A stretch of DNA of 64,000 bases from Agrobacterium arsenijevicii (GCA_000949895.1 JWIT01000011.1:97660-161659), one strand, 5' to 3'. Numbered from the stretch's first letter, positions 27,301 to 38,088 are shown. Translations and numbers: made by a program. Notes: generated by a model from the sequence alone, not told the origin.

Positions 27301-28467
27301 ATGGACATGCAGATCAGCCGCCAGCAGGCAGCCGGTGGTGCAAGCGGCCATCTGACCATCGATCTTGGCGCATTGCGCGACAATTATCTGGCGCTTGCGG
27401 CGATGGCGCCGGCCTCGCAAACCGCAGCGGTCGTCAAGGCCGACGCCTATGGCCTCGGCGCGGATATCGTCTCACAGACCCTGTTCGATGCAGGCTGTCG
27501 CAATTTCTTCGTTGCCCATATCGATGAAGCATTGTCTCTCAGGCTCCGGCTTTCAGCCGAAGCGCGGATTTTCGTGCTCAACGGGCTTCAGCCGGGCAAC
27601 GAGACCTCCTGCGCCGCCATGGCCATCACCCCGGTTCTGAATTCGCTGGAGCAGATCACCCAATGGGTGGCCCACGCTAAAAAGCTCGGCAAGGTACTGC
27701 CCGCCGCGGTGCAGATCGATACCGGCATGTGCCGCCTCGGCCTCTCGCCCGAAGAGCTTGAAGTCCTCGCCTCCCGGCCGCAATTGCTTGATGGCATCGA
27801 CATCGCCTTCGTGATGAGCCACCTCGCCTGTGCGGATGAGCCGGAACACACCTCCAATGCCGCGCAGCTTTCCGTGATGCGCAAGGCGGCTATCGCCTTT
27901 CCTGACACGCCCGTCTGTTTTTCCAACTCCGGCGGCATCTTCCTGGGCAATGATTATCACAACCATCTGCTCCGCCCCGGCATCGCACTTTATGGCGGCG
28001 CGCCCTCCGTTACCCGTCCCAATCCGATGAAGCCGGTGGTCCGTCTGGATCTCGCGGTGATCCAGACACGTAGCGTTCCCGCAGGCTCGCTGGTCGGTTA
28101 CGGCGGCTCCTTCGAAGCGGCCGGACCGACGCGCCTTGCGACAATCGCGGCTGGTTATGCCGATGGCCTGCCGCGCTCGCTCAGCAATCGCGGCGCGGCA
28201 TGGTACAATGGCATTCGCCTGCCGATTGCGGGACGCGTTTCTATGGACAGCATCATTCTCGACATATCCGCCCTGCCTGAAGGCGCATTGACGCAGGGCA
28301 GTCTCGTGCAGATGATCGGGCCAGACCAGACGCTGGAAGACATTGCCGAGGATGCGGGCACGATTGCCTATGAAATCCTGACCGGACTCGGACGCCGTTA
28401 CCGCCGCAGCTATATTCAACCGGGCGAAATCCCGGCCATTGCTTCAACATCTGTCAGCCATAAGTGA
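27301..28467 (+). CDS. Alanine racemase (catabolic type)
   Basis: 388 residues. The PLP-binding lysine lies in [16 protein letters not shown] (about residue 47) and the catalytic Tyr region and C-terminal domain contain [20 protein letters not shown]-barrel blocks such as [17 protein letters not shown] and VGYGGSFEA are present. It interconverts L- and D-alanine. Located 7 bp upstream of dadA and divergent from an Lrp-type gene, it matches the catabolic dadX role (L-alanine to D-alanine, then oxidation) rather than the cell-wall enzyme alr, though sequence alone cannot distinguish the two. Confidence 0.9.
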   Translation: MDMQISRQQAAGGASGHLTIDLGALRDNYLALAAMAPASQTAAVVKADAYGLGADIVSQTLFDAGCRNFFVAHIDEALSLRLRLSAEARIFVLNGLQPGNETSCAAMAITPVLNSLEQITQWVAHAKKLGKVLPAAVQIDTGMCRLGLSPEELEVLASRPQLLDGIDIAFVMSHLACADEPEHTSNAAQLSVMRKAAIAFPDTPVCFSNSGGIFLGNDYHNHLLRPGIALYGGAPSVTRPNPMKPVVRLDLAVIQTRSVPAGSLVGYGGSFEAAGPTRLATIAAGYADGLPRSLSNRGAAWYNGIRLPIAGRVSMDSIILDISALPEGALTQGSLVQMIGPDQTLEDIAEDAGTIAYEILTGLGRRYRRSYIQPGEIPAIASTSVSHK

Positions 28468-28474
28468 GACGATC

Positions 28475-29731
28475 ATGAACGTCACTATCCTCGGAGCCGG
28501 CGTCGTCGGCGTGACATCCGCCTGGTATCTGGCCAAAGCCGGACACAAGGTGACGGTGATCGACCGGCAGCCGGCAGCCGCACTTGAAACCAGCTTCGCC
28601 AATGCGGGTGAAGTTTCCCCCGGCTATTCCTCGCCATGGGCCGCACCCGGCATTCCGATGAAGGCGATGAAATGGCTGTTCATGAAACACGCACCGCTCA
28701 TCATCCGCCCGACTGCCGACCCGGCGGCATGGCGCTGGATGAGCCAGATGCTGCGCAATTGCACCTCGGCGCGTTATGCCATCAACAAGAGCCGCATGGT
28801 GCGCGTTGCCGAATATAGCCGCGATTGCCTGATGGCTCTGCGCGAGGAAACCGGCATCGAATACGACCAGCGCATGCAGGGCACGCTGGAGGTGTTCCGC
28901 ACCCAGAAGCAGTTCGACGCCATCGGCAAGGATGTGGACGTGCTGACGGCGGGCGGCGTGCCTTTTGAAATTCTCGACCGCGACGGCTGCGCCGCCATCG
29001 AACCCGGCCTTGCTCCTTCGAAGGAAAAGATCGTCGGTGGTCTGCGCCTGCCAGGCGACGAGACCGGCGACTGCTTCATGTTCACCACCGAACTTGCGCG
29101 TATGGCTGAGGAAGCGGGCGTCACCTTCATCTACGATACCGGCATCATGCGCCCCATCGTCGAAGCGGGCCGCATCAAGGCGGTGGAAACCACCAAAGGA
29201 CTGGTGGAAGCCGATATTTTTGTGGCGGCGCTGGGCAGCTATTCTCCGCAATTCGTGCGCCAGCTTGGTCTCGATCTGCCGGTCTACCCGGTCAAGGGTT
29301 ACTCGATCACTGTTCCGGTGGTGAAAGAGGAACGCGCGCCCGTTTCCACGGTCATGGATGAGACCTTCAAAGTGGCGATCACCCGGCTTGGCTCGCGCAT
29401 TCGCGCCGGGGGCATGGCGGAAATCGCTGGTTTCAGCAAGGATTTGCCGGAAGCAAGACAGGAAACGCTGGCCCATTCGGTGGAAGACCTGTTCGGCGGT
29501 GCGGGCGACCAGAGCCAGGCGAAATTCTGGTGCGGTCTGCGGCCGATGACGCCGGATGGCACGCCGGTTATCGGCCCTACCCGCTACAGTAATCTTTATC
29601 TCAACACCGGCCACGGCACGCTCGGCTGGACCATGTCCTGCGGCTCGGCTCGTGTGCTTGCCGATCTCATCAGCGGCAACAAGCCGGAGATCGACACACA
29701 CGATCTGGCCCTCAGCCGTTACGCGGCCTGA
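28475..29731 (+). CDS. dadA: D-amino acid dehydrogenase (DadA)
   Basis: 418 residues from the ATG at 28475. The FAD-binding dinucleotide motif [17 protein letters not shown] is at the N-terminus and the family block [26 protein letters not shown] follows. The C-terminal FAD contacts are [16 protein letters not shown] and [17 protein letters not shown]. It oxidises D-alanine and other D-amino acids to the 2-oxo acid, passing electrons to the respiratory chain. With the racemase upstream it allows alanine to be used as carbon and nitrogen source. Confidence 0.92.
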   Translation: MNVTILGAGVVGVTSAWYLAKAGHKVTVIDRQPAAALETSFANAGEVSPGYSSPWAAPGIPMKAMKWLFMKHAPLIIRPTADPAAWRWMSQMLRNCTSARYAINKSRMVRVAEYSRDCLMALREETGIEYDQRMQGTLEVFRTQKQFDAIGKDVDVLTAGGVPFEILDRDGCAAIEPGLAPSKEKIVGGLRLPGDETGDCFMFTTELARMAEEAGVTFIYDTGIMRPIVEAGRIKAVETTKGLVEADIFVAALGSYSPQFVRQLGLDLPVYPVKGYSITVPVVKEERAPVSTVMDETFKVAITRLGSRIRAGGMAEIAGFSKDLPEARQETLAHSVEDLFGGAGDQSQAKFWCGLRPMTPDGTPVIGPTRYSNLYLNTGHGTLGWTMSCGSARVLADLISGNKPEIDTHDLALSRYAA

Positions 29732-29783
29732 CGCACGGCAGAAACATTGGTCCTCGTCTACAATGCCGGGGATCAATGGCCGA

Positions 29784-30494
29784 TCAGAGCGCCAGCGCAT
29801 CCTTCAGCGCCAAACCTTCCTTCATGCGAAGATCGAGATCGGCTTCGATGTGATCGAGATGGTGAAGCATCAGCGCGCGGGCCTTTGCCGCATCCTTCGC
29901 TTCCAGCGCATCGAGCAGATCGGCATGGTCGTTGTGGCCGCAGCTTGAAACACCTGAACGCCCATAAAGCGCAATCACCAGCGACGAGCGGGCGATCAGT
30001 TCGTCCATGAATTTTTCAAGGATCGCATTGCCGGCAAGCGAGGCAAGCATCAGATGGAAATCGCCCGACGCCTTGATTTCCGCGCGTCTGGCGCTCGGGC
30101 CACGCTCGTGCTGGTGGCGGGTCTCCTCTACCAGATGATCCCGCAGCTGCTTCGCCGCCGCAGGCGTCAGCCTCCCGATCGCCGCATCGACGACACCGGG
30201 CTCGATCAGCCGGCGCGAGGCGAAAACCTGCCGCGCCTCGTCCGGTGTGGGATTGGAGACAAACGCACCCCGGTTGCGTTCGGCCTTTACCAGCCCCTCA
30301 TAGGCCAGCATCTGAAGTGCGGCGCGCACCACCGTGCGGCTGACGTCGAACAGCGCTCCCACTTCCGATTCCGACAGCTTCGTTCCCGGTGCGAGCCGCC
30401 GGTCGACAATGGCGTCGCGCAGCGTATCGCGAATGGCCTGGGCGCGGTCTTCATGCGATGAATCTGAATTGACGGTTATGTGGGCAAGGCTCAT
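29784..30494 (-). CDS. GntR-family regulator, FadR/FCD type
   Basis: 236 residues from the ATG at 30494 (AGGA 8 nt upstream); the longer frame adds 30 unlikely residues. Residues 15-80 form the winged helix (IRDTLRDAIVDRRLAPGTKLSESEVGALFDVSRTVVRAALQMLAYEGLV). The C-terminal FCD domain includes FHLMLASLAGNAILEKFMDELIARSSL and the metal-site His region CGHNDHADLLDAL. It lies tail to tail with dadA. A metabolic ligand such as a carboxylic acid is usual for the group, but the target genes are unknown. Confidence 0.85.
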   Translation of the reverse strand: MSLAHITVNSDSSHEDRAQAIRDTLRDAIVDRRLAPGTKLSESEVGALFDVSRTVVRAALQMLAYEGLVKAERNRGAFVSNPTPDEARQVFASRRLIEPGVVDAAIGRLTPAAAKQLRDHLVEETRHQHERGPSARRAEIKASGDFHLMLASLAGNAILEKFMDELIARSSLVIALYGRSGVSSCGHNDHADLLDALEAKDAAKARALMLHHLDHIEADLDLRMKEGLALKDALAL

Positions 30495-30671
30495 GGGCGT
30501 GTCCTGTTTGTTCCAGAGTTCTAGCGCGAAGCGCGGCACAGGCAAACAGGAATTGCGGACCGCCACCGGCCCGCCACAATTCATTCAGCGCGCGTTCAGC
30601 AGGGGCGCTATATTTCTTTAACCATCGAATTTGCAACTGGCAGCGCCCTGCCACCTGGATGGAAGAAGACC

Positions 30672-31175
30672 ATGTCGTCCTTTGCAGCTAAAACCGTTCT
30701 GACGATCACCGTCGCCGCAGCGACCATCGTTCCCTTCAACAGCGCCTCTGCCAGTGACTGGGGTCGTCGTGACCGTCGTGATGCCGCCATTCTGGGTGGC
30801 GTTCTCGGTCTTGCCGCCGGTGTCGCCGTCGGCTCCGCAATGTCCCGCCCGGCACCCGTGGATGATGAGCGCGTCTATATCGACCCGCCCCGCCGCTACG
30901 AACCGAGCTACGTCTATGAAGAGCCGGATTATCAGGACTACCAGCCGCAGCCGGTTTATCGTCCTGCCCCCGTTTATCGCCCGGCACCGGTCTATCGGGC
31001 GCAGCCCGTCTATGACAGCCGCCCGGTATATGGTCAGCGTCCCACCTATCGCACCATCGAGCCGTGGACCAACGCCTGGTACGACTATTGCTCGCAGCGC
31101 TACCGGAGCTTCAACTCCCGCACCGGCACCTATGCCGACTACGACGGCCAGCGCCATTTCTGCGTAGCGGGCTGA
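30672..31175 (+). CDS. BA14K-family envelope protein
   Basis: 167 residues. A signal peptide (MSSFAAKTVLTITVAAATIVPFNSASAS) is followed by a glycine-rich hydrophobic segment (AAILGGVLGLAAGVAVGSAM). A Pro/Tyr-rich tandem repeat of PVYRPA-type units covers residues about 96-125. The C-terminus carries the BA14K pattern WYDYCSQRYRSFNSRTGTY...GQRHFC with two Cys. The family is named after a Brucella immunoreactive protein, and most members have no defined role. Monocistronic, with a likely terminator after it. Confidence 0.85.
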   Translation: MSSFAAKTVLTITVAAATIVPFNSASASDWGRRDRRDAAILGGVLGLAAGVAVGSAMSRPAPVDDERVYIDPPRRYEPSYVYEEPDYQDYQPQPVYRPAPVYRPAPVYRAQPVYDSRPVYGQRPTYRTIEPWTNAWYDYCSQRYRSFNSRTGTYADYDGQRHFCVAG

Positions 31176-31186
31176 TCCAGACTACC

Positions 31187-31215
31187 GAGATGCTCGGGCC
31201 TGTCCCGAGCGTCTC
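31187..31215. terminator. Probable bidirectional terminator
   Basis: An inverted repeat GAGA-T-GCTCGGG / CCCGAGC-G-TCTC with a 5-nt loop lies between the convergent BA14K and dctD genes. T-rich tails are weak, so this is a moderate call. Confidence 0.5.
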
Positions 31216-31221
31216 GTCTCT

Positions 31222-32586
31222 TCACGCTGCACCGTTCTTCACATAATCCGCCCGGTTGATGCCGTGGCGTTGCAGCTTGTCGTAAAAGGTCTTGCGGGCA
31301 ATGCCGAGCGTGGCGATCGTCTCCGCCACGTCGCCGTTCGATTGCACCAGCGTTTCGCGGATGATGCGCGCCTCTATCTGGTCCATGCGTTCCGGCAGGG
31401 TGCCGGAAGCCGAGGTGGCGGTTTGCGAAACAGGCGTCTCCGGCGCTTCCATCTCCAGCCCCAGAACCACCCTTTCGGCGAAATGCCCGAGCTCGCGCAC
31501 ATTGCCCGGCCAGTCATGGTCGTTGAGGCGACGGGAAACACCGGAACTGATCTGCGGCACCGGCAGGTTGAAACGGTTGGCGGCCTTGGTAACGAAGTGT
31601 GAGAACAGCAGCGGAATATCCGCCTTGCGTTCGCGCAGCGGCGGTATCGACAGCGTCACCACATTCAGCCGGTAATAGAGATCCTCGCGGAACGTGCCAC
31701 GCTCGGCCGGATCACCGAGATCGACTTTCGCCGCCGCCACCACGCGAATATCGACCGGCCGCTCTTCGTTCGAACCGAGCGGCGAGACCTCGCGCATTTC
31801 CAGAACGCGCAACATCTTCACCTGCACGGCAAGCGGCATGCTTTCGATCTCGTCCAGAAACAGCGTACCGCCGCTTGAATGTTCGATGCGGCCGACGCGC
31901 TTCTTCTGCGCGCCGGTGAAAGCACCCGGCTCATGGCCGAAAAGCTCGCTTTCAATCACCGTTTCCGGCAGCGCCCCACAATTCAGCGCCACGAAATTGC
32001 CCTTCGAGCGCTTTTTGCTCCAGCGGTGAAGCGCTGTTGCCACCACTTCCTTGCCGCTGCCCGTCTCTCCTGCCACCAGCACATCCACATCCGTATCGGC
32101 AATGTGCCGCAGCGTGGTGCGCAGGCGTTCCATGGCGGGCGTCTGCCCAATCAGCGGCAGATCGTCCTCCGCCTGCCCCGCCGCCCGCCGAAGTGCACGG
32201 TTTTCCAGCACCAGACGGCGCTTTTCCAGCGCCCGGCGGGCGCTTTCCACCATGCGTTCGGCGGGAAATGGCTTGGCGATGAAATCATAGGCGCCATTGT
32301 GAAGCGCATCGACCGCCATCGGCACATCGCCATGGCCGGTGATGAGAATGACCGGAAGATCGGCATCGATCTTGCGGACATGGTCGAAAAATTCGAGCCC
32401 GGTCATGCCGGGCATGCGCACATCGGTGATGACGACGCCATCGAAATCCTCGTTCAGGGCCGCCAGCGCCTGCTCGGCACGGGAAAAGGAGGTGACCGGC
32501 AATCCGTCGAGTTCCAACGTCTGCACCATCGCCTTGCGCAGCTGGGAGTCGTCATCCACCAGAAATATGGTTCCATCCACCGTCAT
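31222..32586 (-). CDS. dctD: C4-dicarboxylate response regulator DctD (sigma-54 activator)
   Basis: 454 residues. The receiver domain (1-120) has the phospho-acceptor Asp55 in [11 protein letters not shown] and Lys in FIAKPF. The AAA+ domain has Walker A GETGSGKE, the sigma-54 contact loop GAFTGA and the Walker [13 protein letters not shown]. The C-terminal Fis-type helix-turn-helix is [22 protein letters not shown]. Phosphorylated by DctB when C4-dicarboxylates are present, it activates dctA. The gene begins 1 nt after the dctB stop, and paired palindromes plus a sigma-54 promoter occur in front of dctA. Confidence 0.94.
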   Translation of the reverse strand: MTVDGTIFLVDDDSQLRKAMVQTLELDGLPVTSFSRAEQALAALNEDFDGVVITDVRMPGMTGLEFFDHVRKIDADLPVILITGHGDVPMAVDALHNGAYDFIAKPFPAERMVESARRALEKRRLVLENRALRRAAGQAEDDLPLIGQTPAMERLRTTLRHIADTDVDVLVAGETGSGKEVVATALHRWSKKRSKGNFVALNCGALPETVIESELFGHEPGAFTGAQKKRVGRIEHSSGGTLFLDEIESMPLAVQVKMLRVLEMREVSPLGSNEERPVDIRVVAAAKVDLGDPAERGTFREDLYYRLNVVTLSIPPLRERKADIPLLFSHFVTKAANRFNLPVPQISSGVSRRLNDHDWPGNVRELGHFAERVVLGLEMEAPETPVSQTATSASGTLPERMDQIEARIIRETLVQSNGDVAETIATLGIARKTFYDKLQRHGINRADYVKNGAA

Positions 32587-32587
32587 G

Positions 32588-34429
32588 TCATGCTCGCTTC
32601 AGATATACGGAAAAAGACGTGCCCGCTCCGCTGCTCGTCACCTCGATACGGCCGCCATAATCGGAAGCGATATCGTTGGAGATCACGAGGCCAAGACCAA
32701 GGCCGCTTTCCTTGGAGGTGTTAAAGGGCGAAAAAAGCTGGGCGCGTATGGCTTCGGGAATGCCCGTGCCATTGTCGCTGACCGAAAGCACCACCATGTC
32801 ACCTTCCTCGCGCACACGCACCTCGACGCGGGCGGAGCCAATCTCTTCAGTGGCTTCCAACGCGTTTTGCAGAAGGTTGATGAGGATCTGCTCCAGCCGG
32901 ATGCGGCTGCCGAGCACCTTCAAATCCTGATCCGGCAACACGATATCAAGCGCATCCATCTGACCGGAAAAACGGCTGCGCAACAGCATGACCGCGCCTT
33001 CGATAACAAGTTTGAGGCTGACCGGCTCGGCGGCGGTGCGGCCCTTGCGGGCCAATATCTTCAGGTCACCGGTAATGGTGCCGATACGCTCGGTCAGCGC
33101 CGCGATGTTTTCGAGATTTTCGTCGGCCTCGGACATGCGGTCGCGTTTCAGCAGGGTGCGGGCATTGTCGGCAAAGGCGCGGATCGTCGCGACCGGCTGG
33201 TTGATCTCGTGCGCCACACCCGCCGCCACCTGCCCCAGAATCGAGAGGCGGTTGGCCTGCACCAGTTCGTGCTGCACATTGCGCAACTCGCCGGTGGTCT
33301 TTTCGTGCAGGGCGATTTCAGCCTGCAAATGGTCGCGGGTCCTTGTCAGATCGCGGGTCCGCTCCTGCACCTTCATTTCCAGTTCAGTGCGGGCACGCTG
33401 CTCCTCTTCCTTTTCCTTGAGGGCCTTGTGCCGGCGCCACAGCCAAAGTGCCGAAAGCGCCATCAGCGGCATCAGCGTCGCCAGCGCCACCACCCTGCCC
33501 TCGCGAATGGCGGCGTTCAGCGCCGGTGCGACCGGTTGAAGATAATGCAGGGTCCATGAGGTCGTCGGCACCGGCACTTCCAGCCGCAGATAATCGCCGC
33601 GCTCGCGTGCGGGTTCATCGACATGAACAAGCGGAACGCCATCCTGCTGCGGCCGCGATGCCCGGAACGGCAACGTCGAAAGCGCTTCGTTGCCGAATTG
33701 CAGGCTTTCGGAAATGGCTTTCCGCCGCGCCTCGTCAATCGGCGCAACGGTCTTGAAGCGCCATTCCGGCACACTCGTCATCAGCACGACACCGTTACCA
33801 TCAACCACATAGACTGGCCTGCCACCAATGTTCCAGTCTGCTTCCAGCCGGTTGAACTCGACCTTGGCGATAACGACCCCAAGCGGTCGCCCGTCGGCGG
33901 CGTCGATACGGCGGGAAATATAAAGACCCGGCCGACGACTGACATTGCCGAGCGCATAATGTTCGGACATGCCGGTTTTCATTGCCGCCTGAAAATATTC
34001 ACGGAAGGCATAATTGGAGCCGACGAAGCTGTCGTCCTGCCGCCAGTTACTGGAGGCAATGGTCAACCCGCCCGGCCCGGTGACGTAGATCACCGAGGAT
34101 TGCGTGCCTTCGATCAGCCCCTCCAGCTTGCGGTTCAGCCGGTCGATGGCGGGCGCACCACCGCCGTCCAGCGCCGCGGTAAGATCGGGATCACCGGACA
34201 GAACCAGCGGAATGGCGCGGGGTCGCTCCAGCGCGACATTCAGAAGCGCGATCTTGAGTTCCGCATCCGTGGAAGCTTCAAGCCCCGTCGTCCGCATCGC
34301 CTGGGTACGGGCGAACTCATCGGCGACCAGAAAAATGCCGAGGCTGACGAGCAGCCACAGGCCGGCCAGAGCCAGCCATTGCGCCCGCCGTTTCGCCTGA
34401 GAATGAGATGCCTGCTCTTCATGGGTCAT
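32588..34429 (-). CDS. dctB: C4-dicarboxylate sensor histidine kinase DctB
   Basis: 613 residues from the ATG at 34429 (MTHEEQASH); the frame is open to 34507, but that part overlaps the presumed DctD sites. Transmembrane helices at about 18-38 and 295-315 enclose a periplasmic double-Cache sensor domain. A cytoplasmic coiled segment ([23 protein letters not shown]) leads to the dimerisation domain with the phospho-His in [16 protein letters not shown]. The ATP lid shows [17 protein letters not shown] and [10 protein letters not shown]. It senses succinate, malate and fumarate and phosphorylates DctD. Divergent from dctA. Confidence 0.93.
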   Translation of the reverse strand: MTHEEQASHSQAKRRAQWLALAGLWLLVSLGIFLVADEFARTQAMRTTGLEASTDAELKIALLNVALERPRAIPLVLSGDPDLTAALDGGGAPAIDRLNRKLEGLIEGTQSSVIYVTGPGGLTIASSNWRQDDSFVGSNYAFREYFQAAMKTGMSEHYALGNVSRRPGLYISRRIDAADGRPLGVVIAKVEFNRLEADWNIGGRPVYVVDGNGVVLMTSVPEWRFKTVAPIDEARRKAISESLQFGNEALSTLPFRASRPQQDGVPLVHVDEPARERGDYLRLEVPVPTTSWTLHYLQPVAPALNAAIREGRVVALATLMPLMALSALWLWRRHKALKEKEEEQRARTELEMKVQERTRDLTRTRDHLQAEIALHEKTTGELRNVQHELVQANRLSILGQVAAGVAHEINQPVATIRAFADNARTLLKRDRMSEADENLENIAALTERIGTITGDLKILARKGRTAAEPVSLKLVIEGAVMLLRSRFSGQMDALDIVLPDQDLKVLGSRIRLEQILINLLQNALEATEEIGSARVEVRVREEGDMVVLSVSDNGTGIPEAIRAQLFSPFNTSKESGLGLGLVISNDIASDYGGRIEVTSSGAGTSFSVYLKRA

Positions 34430-34436
34430 GCGGCGA

Positions 34437-34489
34437 TTGTGCGGATTTACGCACAAACCGCAAGGGATATTGTCCGGATATCCGCACAA
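34437..34489. promoter_or_regulatory. Paired palindromes, likely DctD upstream activating sites
   Basis: Two related 20-bp palindromes: TTGTGCGGATTTACGCACAA at 34437-34456 (7-bp arms perfect) and TTGTCCGGATATCCGCACAA at 34470-34489 (10-bp arms, one mismatch). Their centres are 33 bp apart, close to three helical turns, and 90-120 bp before the sigma-54 promoter of dctA. Tandem DctD sites upstream of dctA are established in rhizobia; the match to them is by position and symmetry. The left site also abuts the dctB start. Confidence 0.8.
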
Positions 34490-34561
34490 ACACCCGTAAG
34501 CCGGCACAGCATCAATAAAAAGTACTTTTTAAATCAGCCAGTTACACCAAATAAGCAAGTC

Positions 34562-34577
34562 TGGCATGCGTATTGCA
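34562..34577 (+). promoter_or_regulatory. Sigma-54 promoter of dctA
   Basis: TGGCATGCGTATTGCA has the -24 GG (34563-34564) and -12 GC (34575-34576) with the required 10 nt between them. Transcription should start near 34588, about 80 nt before the dctA start codon. Confidence 0.85.
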
Positions 34578-34665
34578 CATGACTCCTCAATCGGCGCGAA
34601 GCCGTCAACGACACGGCGATCCCGGGAGGCCAATTAAGGCAGGGTGAGGCCGAGGAGGAAAAAAC

Positions 34666-36012
34666 ATGATCGATACGACAGCCGTGGCCGCAGGCCACGC
34701 CAAGCAGCCATTTTACAAGCACCTGTATTTTCAGGTTCTGGTCGCCATCATCGCCGGTATCGCGCTCGGCCATTTCTATCCGGCTTTCGGTGAGCAGCTG
34801 AAGCCGCTCGGCGACGGCTTCATCCGCCTCGTCAAGATGATCATCGCTCCCGTCATCTTCCTCACCGTCGCAACCGGCATCGCCGGCATGAACGACATGA
34901 AGAAGGTTGGCCGCGTTGCCGGCAAAGCCATGATCTACTTCCTGGTGTTCTCCACGCTCGCGCTCATCGTTGGCCTCATCGTCGCCAACACCGTGCAGCC
35001 GGGCGCCGGCATGAACATCGATCCGTCCACGCTGGATGCCAAGGCCGTCGCGACTTACGCCGACAAGGCCCATGAACAGACCATCACCGGCTTCCTGATG
35101 AACATCATCCCGACCACCATCGTCGGTGCGTTCGCCAGCGGTGATATCCTGCAGGTACTGTTCTTCTCCGTGCTGTTCGGCATCGCGCTCGGCATCGTCG
35201 GCGAAAAGGGCAAGCCCGTCACCGATTTCATGCATGCGATGATGTATCCAATCTTCAAGTTGGTCGCGATCCTGATGAAGGCCGCCCCTATCGGTGCTTT
35301 CGGCGCCATGGCCTTCACCATCGGCAAATACGGCATCTCGTCCGTCACCAACCTCGCCATGCTGATCGGCACCTTCTACATCACGTCCGCATTGTTCGTG
35401 TTCGTGGTTCTTGGCGCCGTCTGCCGCTATAACGGCTTCTCCATCGTCGCCCTCATCCGCTACATCAAGGAAGAGCTGCTGCTGGTTCTCGGCACCTCGT
35501 CTTCCGAAGCCGCCCTGCCGGGCCTGATGAGCAAGATGGAAAAAGCGGGCTGCAAGCGTTCCGTCGTCGGTCTCGTCATCCCCACCGGTTACTCCTTCAA
35601 CCTTGACGGCACCAACATCTACATGACGCTGGCGGCCCTGTTCATCGCGCAGGCGACCGGCATCCACCTGTCCTTCGGCGAACAGATCCTGCTGCTGCTC
35701 GTGGCGATGCTCTCGTCCAAGGGCGCAGCTGGCATCACCGGCGCAGGCTTCATCACGCTGGCCGCAACGCTTTCCGTCGTACCTTCGGTTCCGGTGGCCG
35801 GCATGGCGCTGATCCTCGGCATCGACCGCTTCATGTCGGAATGCCGCGCACTCACCAACTTCGTCGGCAATGCGGTGGCAACCATCGTTGTTGCCCGCTG
35901 GGAAGGCGAACTGGATGAGGAGCAGCTCGCCCGCGTGCTGAGCGGCAAGGAAGAGTTCACCGGCATTGCCGATGTGGCTTCGCTTCCGGCTTCGGTTCAG
36001 CCCGCCGAATAA
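34666..36012 (+). CDS. dctA: C4-dicarboxylate transporter DctA
   Basis: 448 residues, a full-length sodium/proton-coupled dicarboxylate symporter of the DAACS family. The first helix region is [19 protein letters not shown]. The conserved serine-rich re-entrant loop is [16 protein letters not shown], and the substrate region is [24 protein letters not shown]. The ribosome site GAGGAGG precedes the start. It imports succinate, fumarate and malate across the inner membrane. Regulated by DctB/DctD through the sigma-54 promoter and upstream sites, and ends at a strong terminator. Confidence 0.96.
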   Translation: MIDTTAVAAGHAKQPFYKHLYFQVLVAIIAGIALGHFYPAFGEQLKPLGDGFIRLVKMIIAPVIFLTVATGIAGMNDMKKVGRVAGKAMIYFLVFSTLALIVGLIVANTVQPGAGMNIDPSTLDAKAVATYADKAHEQTITGFLMNIIPTTIVGAFASGDILQVLFFSVLFGIALGIVGEKGKPVTDFMHAMMYPIFKLVAILMKAAPIGAFGAMAFTIGKYGISSVTNLAMLIGTFYITSALFVFVVLGAVCRYNGFSIVALIRYIKEELLLVLGTSSSEAALPGLMSKMEKAGCKRSVVGLVIPTGYSFNLDGTNIYMTLAALFIAQATGIHLSFGEQILLLLVAMLSSKGAAGITGAGFITLAATLSVVPSVPVAGMALILGIDRFMSECRALTNFVGNAVATIVVARWEGELDEEQLARVLSGKEEFTGIADVASLPASVQPAE

Positions 36013-36068
36013 ACACGACCTCCCAAGGTCTGGCCTGTCTCGGTTCTGTCCGGGCAGGCTCTCGCATG

Positions 36069-36105
36069 AAGGCCGGCGCATCGGATCGATGCGCCGGCCT
36101 TTCAT
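36069..36105 (+). terminator. Strong terminator after dctA
   Basis: A 14-bp perfect stem (AAGGCCGGCGCATC/GATGCGCCGGCCTT) with a 5-nt loop, followed by a T-rich tail. Confidence 0.88.
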
Positions 36106-36205
36106 CGTTTGAAGTCTCAACAACTGCGGAAAACAGTTTTTATCGCCTTGCCGATGCTGTAGGCCAGATCGAGCAAAACGAATGCGAAGAACGGAGTAGG
36201 CCCGC

Positions 36206-36643
36206 ATGAAGAACCTGTTTCTGGCCTGGCAATTCTGGGCGCTGTTATCGGCAGCTTTTGCGGCATTGACCGCCATTTTCGCGAAGGTCGGCATCGAAAA
36301 CGTCAATTCCGATTTCGCCACCTTCATCCGCACCATCGTCATCATCGCCGCTGCGGGCCTGATGGTTTATGTCACCGGCAACTGGCAGCAGCCCTCCACC
36401 ATATCGGCCCGGACCTGGATCTTTCTCGTGCTTTCGGGTCTGGCGACCGGCGCGTCGTGGATATGTTATTTCCGGGCGTTGAAAATCGGCGATGCCGCCC
36501 GCGTCGCCCCCATCGACAAGCTCAGCGTCGTCTTCGTCGCCGTCTTCGCGGTGCTGTTTCTGGGGGAAAAGCTGTCGCTGCCCAACTGGCTGGGCGTGGC
36601 GCTGATCGCCTGCGGCGCGGTGCTCGTGGCGTACCGGGGATAG
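36206..36643 (+). CDS. Half-size EamA-family membrane protein
   Basis: 145 residues with five predicted transmembrane helices and one EamA repeat: ALLSAAFAALTAIFAKVGIENVNS at the start and VAVFAVLFLGEKLSLPNWLGVALIACGAVLVA at the end. Full EamA transporters have two such repeats, so this protein probably works as a dimer, as other single-repeat members do. Substrate unknown. It stands alone between the dctA terminator and a convergent aminotransferase gene. Confidence 0.8.
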   Translation: MKNLFLAWQFWALLSAAFAALTAIFAKVGIENVNSDFATFIRTIVIIAAAGLMVYVTGNWQQPSTISARTWIFLVLSGLATGASWICYFRALKIGDAARVAPIDKLSVVFVAVFAVLFLGEKLSLPNWLGVALIACGAVLVAYRG

Positions 36644-36662
36644 GCTGTCGAACGGCAATGCC

Positions 36663-36681
36663 CGGCCGGACGAACCGGCCG
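36663..36681. terminator. Possible hairpin between convergent genes
   Basis: CGGCCGG-ACGAA-CCGGCCG, a 7-bp GC-only stem 20 nt after the EamA gene and 18 nt after the end of the leftward aminotransferase gene. There is no T tract, so its activity as terminator is uncertain. Confidence 0.4.
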
Positions 36682-36698
36682 AGACATTCGCAAAGTCA

Positions 36699-38051
36699 TC
36701 AGGCGCGTGCCGCCGCAACCTTGTCCAGACCACGCTTCACGCCGGCAAACAGGTCGTCCAGTTGTTCGGACGTGATGATCAGCGGTGGGCAGAAGCAGAT
36801 GGATTCGCCGATCGGGCGAGTGATCACGCCTTCTTCCTCAATACCTGCGGCAATGGAGAGCGTCGCGTCGCCCGGCTTCGTGCCTTCCCAGGGCTTTATC
36901 TCCAGAGCACCGAGAAGACCGACGCCGCGCGCAGAATGCACAAGCGGGTGATCGGCAAGCGCGTTCAGATGAGCGAGGAACTTGCCTTCCAGCCGGGCGA
37001 CATTGCCGACCAGATCGCGCTCCTGAATGATCTTCAGGTTTTCCAGACCCACCGCCGTCGCGACCGGGTGACCGGATGCGGTATAACCATGGCCGAAGGA
37101 ACCGATGCGATCGGACTCGTCGGCGATCGGCTGGTAGAAATCGTCGTTCATGATGAGCGCCGAAAGCGGCATGTAGGATGAGGATATCTGTTTGGAAACG
37201 ACAAGCACATCCGGCTTGATGCCATAGGTCTCGCAGGCAAACATCTTGCCGGTGCGACCAAACCCGCAGATCACCTCGTCCACGACAAGCAGAATGTCGT
37301 ATTTCTTCAGGATCGCCTGCACGCCCTCCCAATAACCTTCAGGCGGCAGAAGAACGCCACCGGCACCCATCACCGGCTCACCCCAGAAGGCGGCGATGGT
37401 GTCGGGGCCTTCGCTGAGGATCAGATCCTCCAGCTCCTTCAGGATACGCGCGGTGAAATCCGCTTCGCTTTCGCCGTCCCTGCCGAAGTGCACATAGGAA
37501 GGGCAGGCCGTATGCAGCATGCGCTCCAGCGGCAGGTCGAAGCTTTCGTGGTTGCGCGGCAGACCGGTAAGCGAGGCGGAAGCGATCGTGACGCCATGGT
37601 AACCCTTGACGCGGCCGATGATCTTCTTCTTGTCCTTTTTGCCCAGCGCATTGGAGCGATACCACACCATCTTGACGGCAAGATCATTCGCCTCGGACCC
37701 CGATGAGGTGAAATGCACCTTCGACATCGGCACCGGCGCGAGCTTGATCAGCATTTCGGCAAGGTCGACGGACGGGCCATGCGTCTTGTAGGAAAAGGTG
37801 TGGTAATAGGGCAGCTTCTCCATCTGTTTCGTCGCCGCTTCCACCAGCCGCTTCTCGCCGAAACCGAGCGCCACCGACCACAGCCCCGCCATCGCCTCGA
37901 TGTAGCGCTTGCCGCTGCTATCGGTGACATAGATACCCTCGCCGCTTTCAATCACCAGACCGCCGGTCTTTTCGAATTTGCGCAGGTTGACGTTCGGGTG
38001 CATCTGATAGGCGATATCGCGTCCCTCGACGGAATTCGGCAGGATGGTCAT
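36699..38051 (-). CDS. Class III PLP-dependent aminotransferase
   Basis: 450 residues from the ATG at 38051; the frame is open to 38312, but it overlaps the upstream dehydrogenase there. Fold-type I class III blocks: SSGSEANDLAVKM, the Asp of VVDEVICGFGRTGKMFACE and the PLP lysine in VVSKQISSSYMPLSAL (about residue 285). The group includes omega-amino acid:pyruvate, putrescine and taurine aminotransferases; the exact amine donor cannot be read from sequence. It follows a short-chain dehydrogenase by 37 bp in the same direction, so the two may act in one pathway. Confidence 0.88.
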   Translation of the reverse strand: MTILPNSVEGRDIAYQMHPNVNLRKFEKTGGLVIESGEGIYVTDSSGKRYIEAMAGLWSVALGFGEKRLVEAATKQMEKLPYYHTFSYKTHGPSVDLAEMLIKLAPVPMSKVHFTSSGSEANDLAVKMVWYRSNALGKKDKKKIIGRVKGYHGVTIASASLTGLPRNHESFDLPLERMLHTACPSYVHFGRDGESEADFTARILKELEDLILSEGPDTIAAFWGEPVMGAGGVLLPPEGYWEGVQAILKKYDILLVVDEVICGFGRTGKMFACETYGIKPDVLVVSKQISSSYMPLSALIMNDDFYQPIADESDRIGSFGHGYTASGHPVATAVGLENLKIIQERDLVGNVARLEGKFLAHLNALADHPLVHSARGVGLLGALEIKPWEGTKPGDATLSIAAGIEEEGVITRPIGESICFCPPLIITSEQLDDLFAGVKRGLDKVAAARA

Positions 38052-38088
38052 AGATAAAGGCTCCGTTTCGGTTGGATGGGCTGAAGTG

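Noticed and set aside
30950..31050. Short tandem repeats considered as CRISPR-like array
   Set aside because: They are coding PVYRPA-type repeats in the BA14K gene, with no spacers.
34534..36345. 603-residue frame on the minus strand opposite dctA
   Set aside because: It is antisense to the unmistakable dctA gene. The His/Asp/Gly-rich composition is typical of the reverse of GC-rich coding sequence, and there is no ribosome site or domain.
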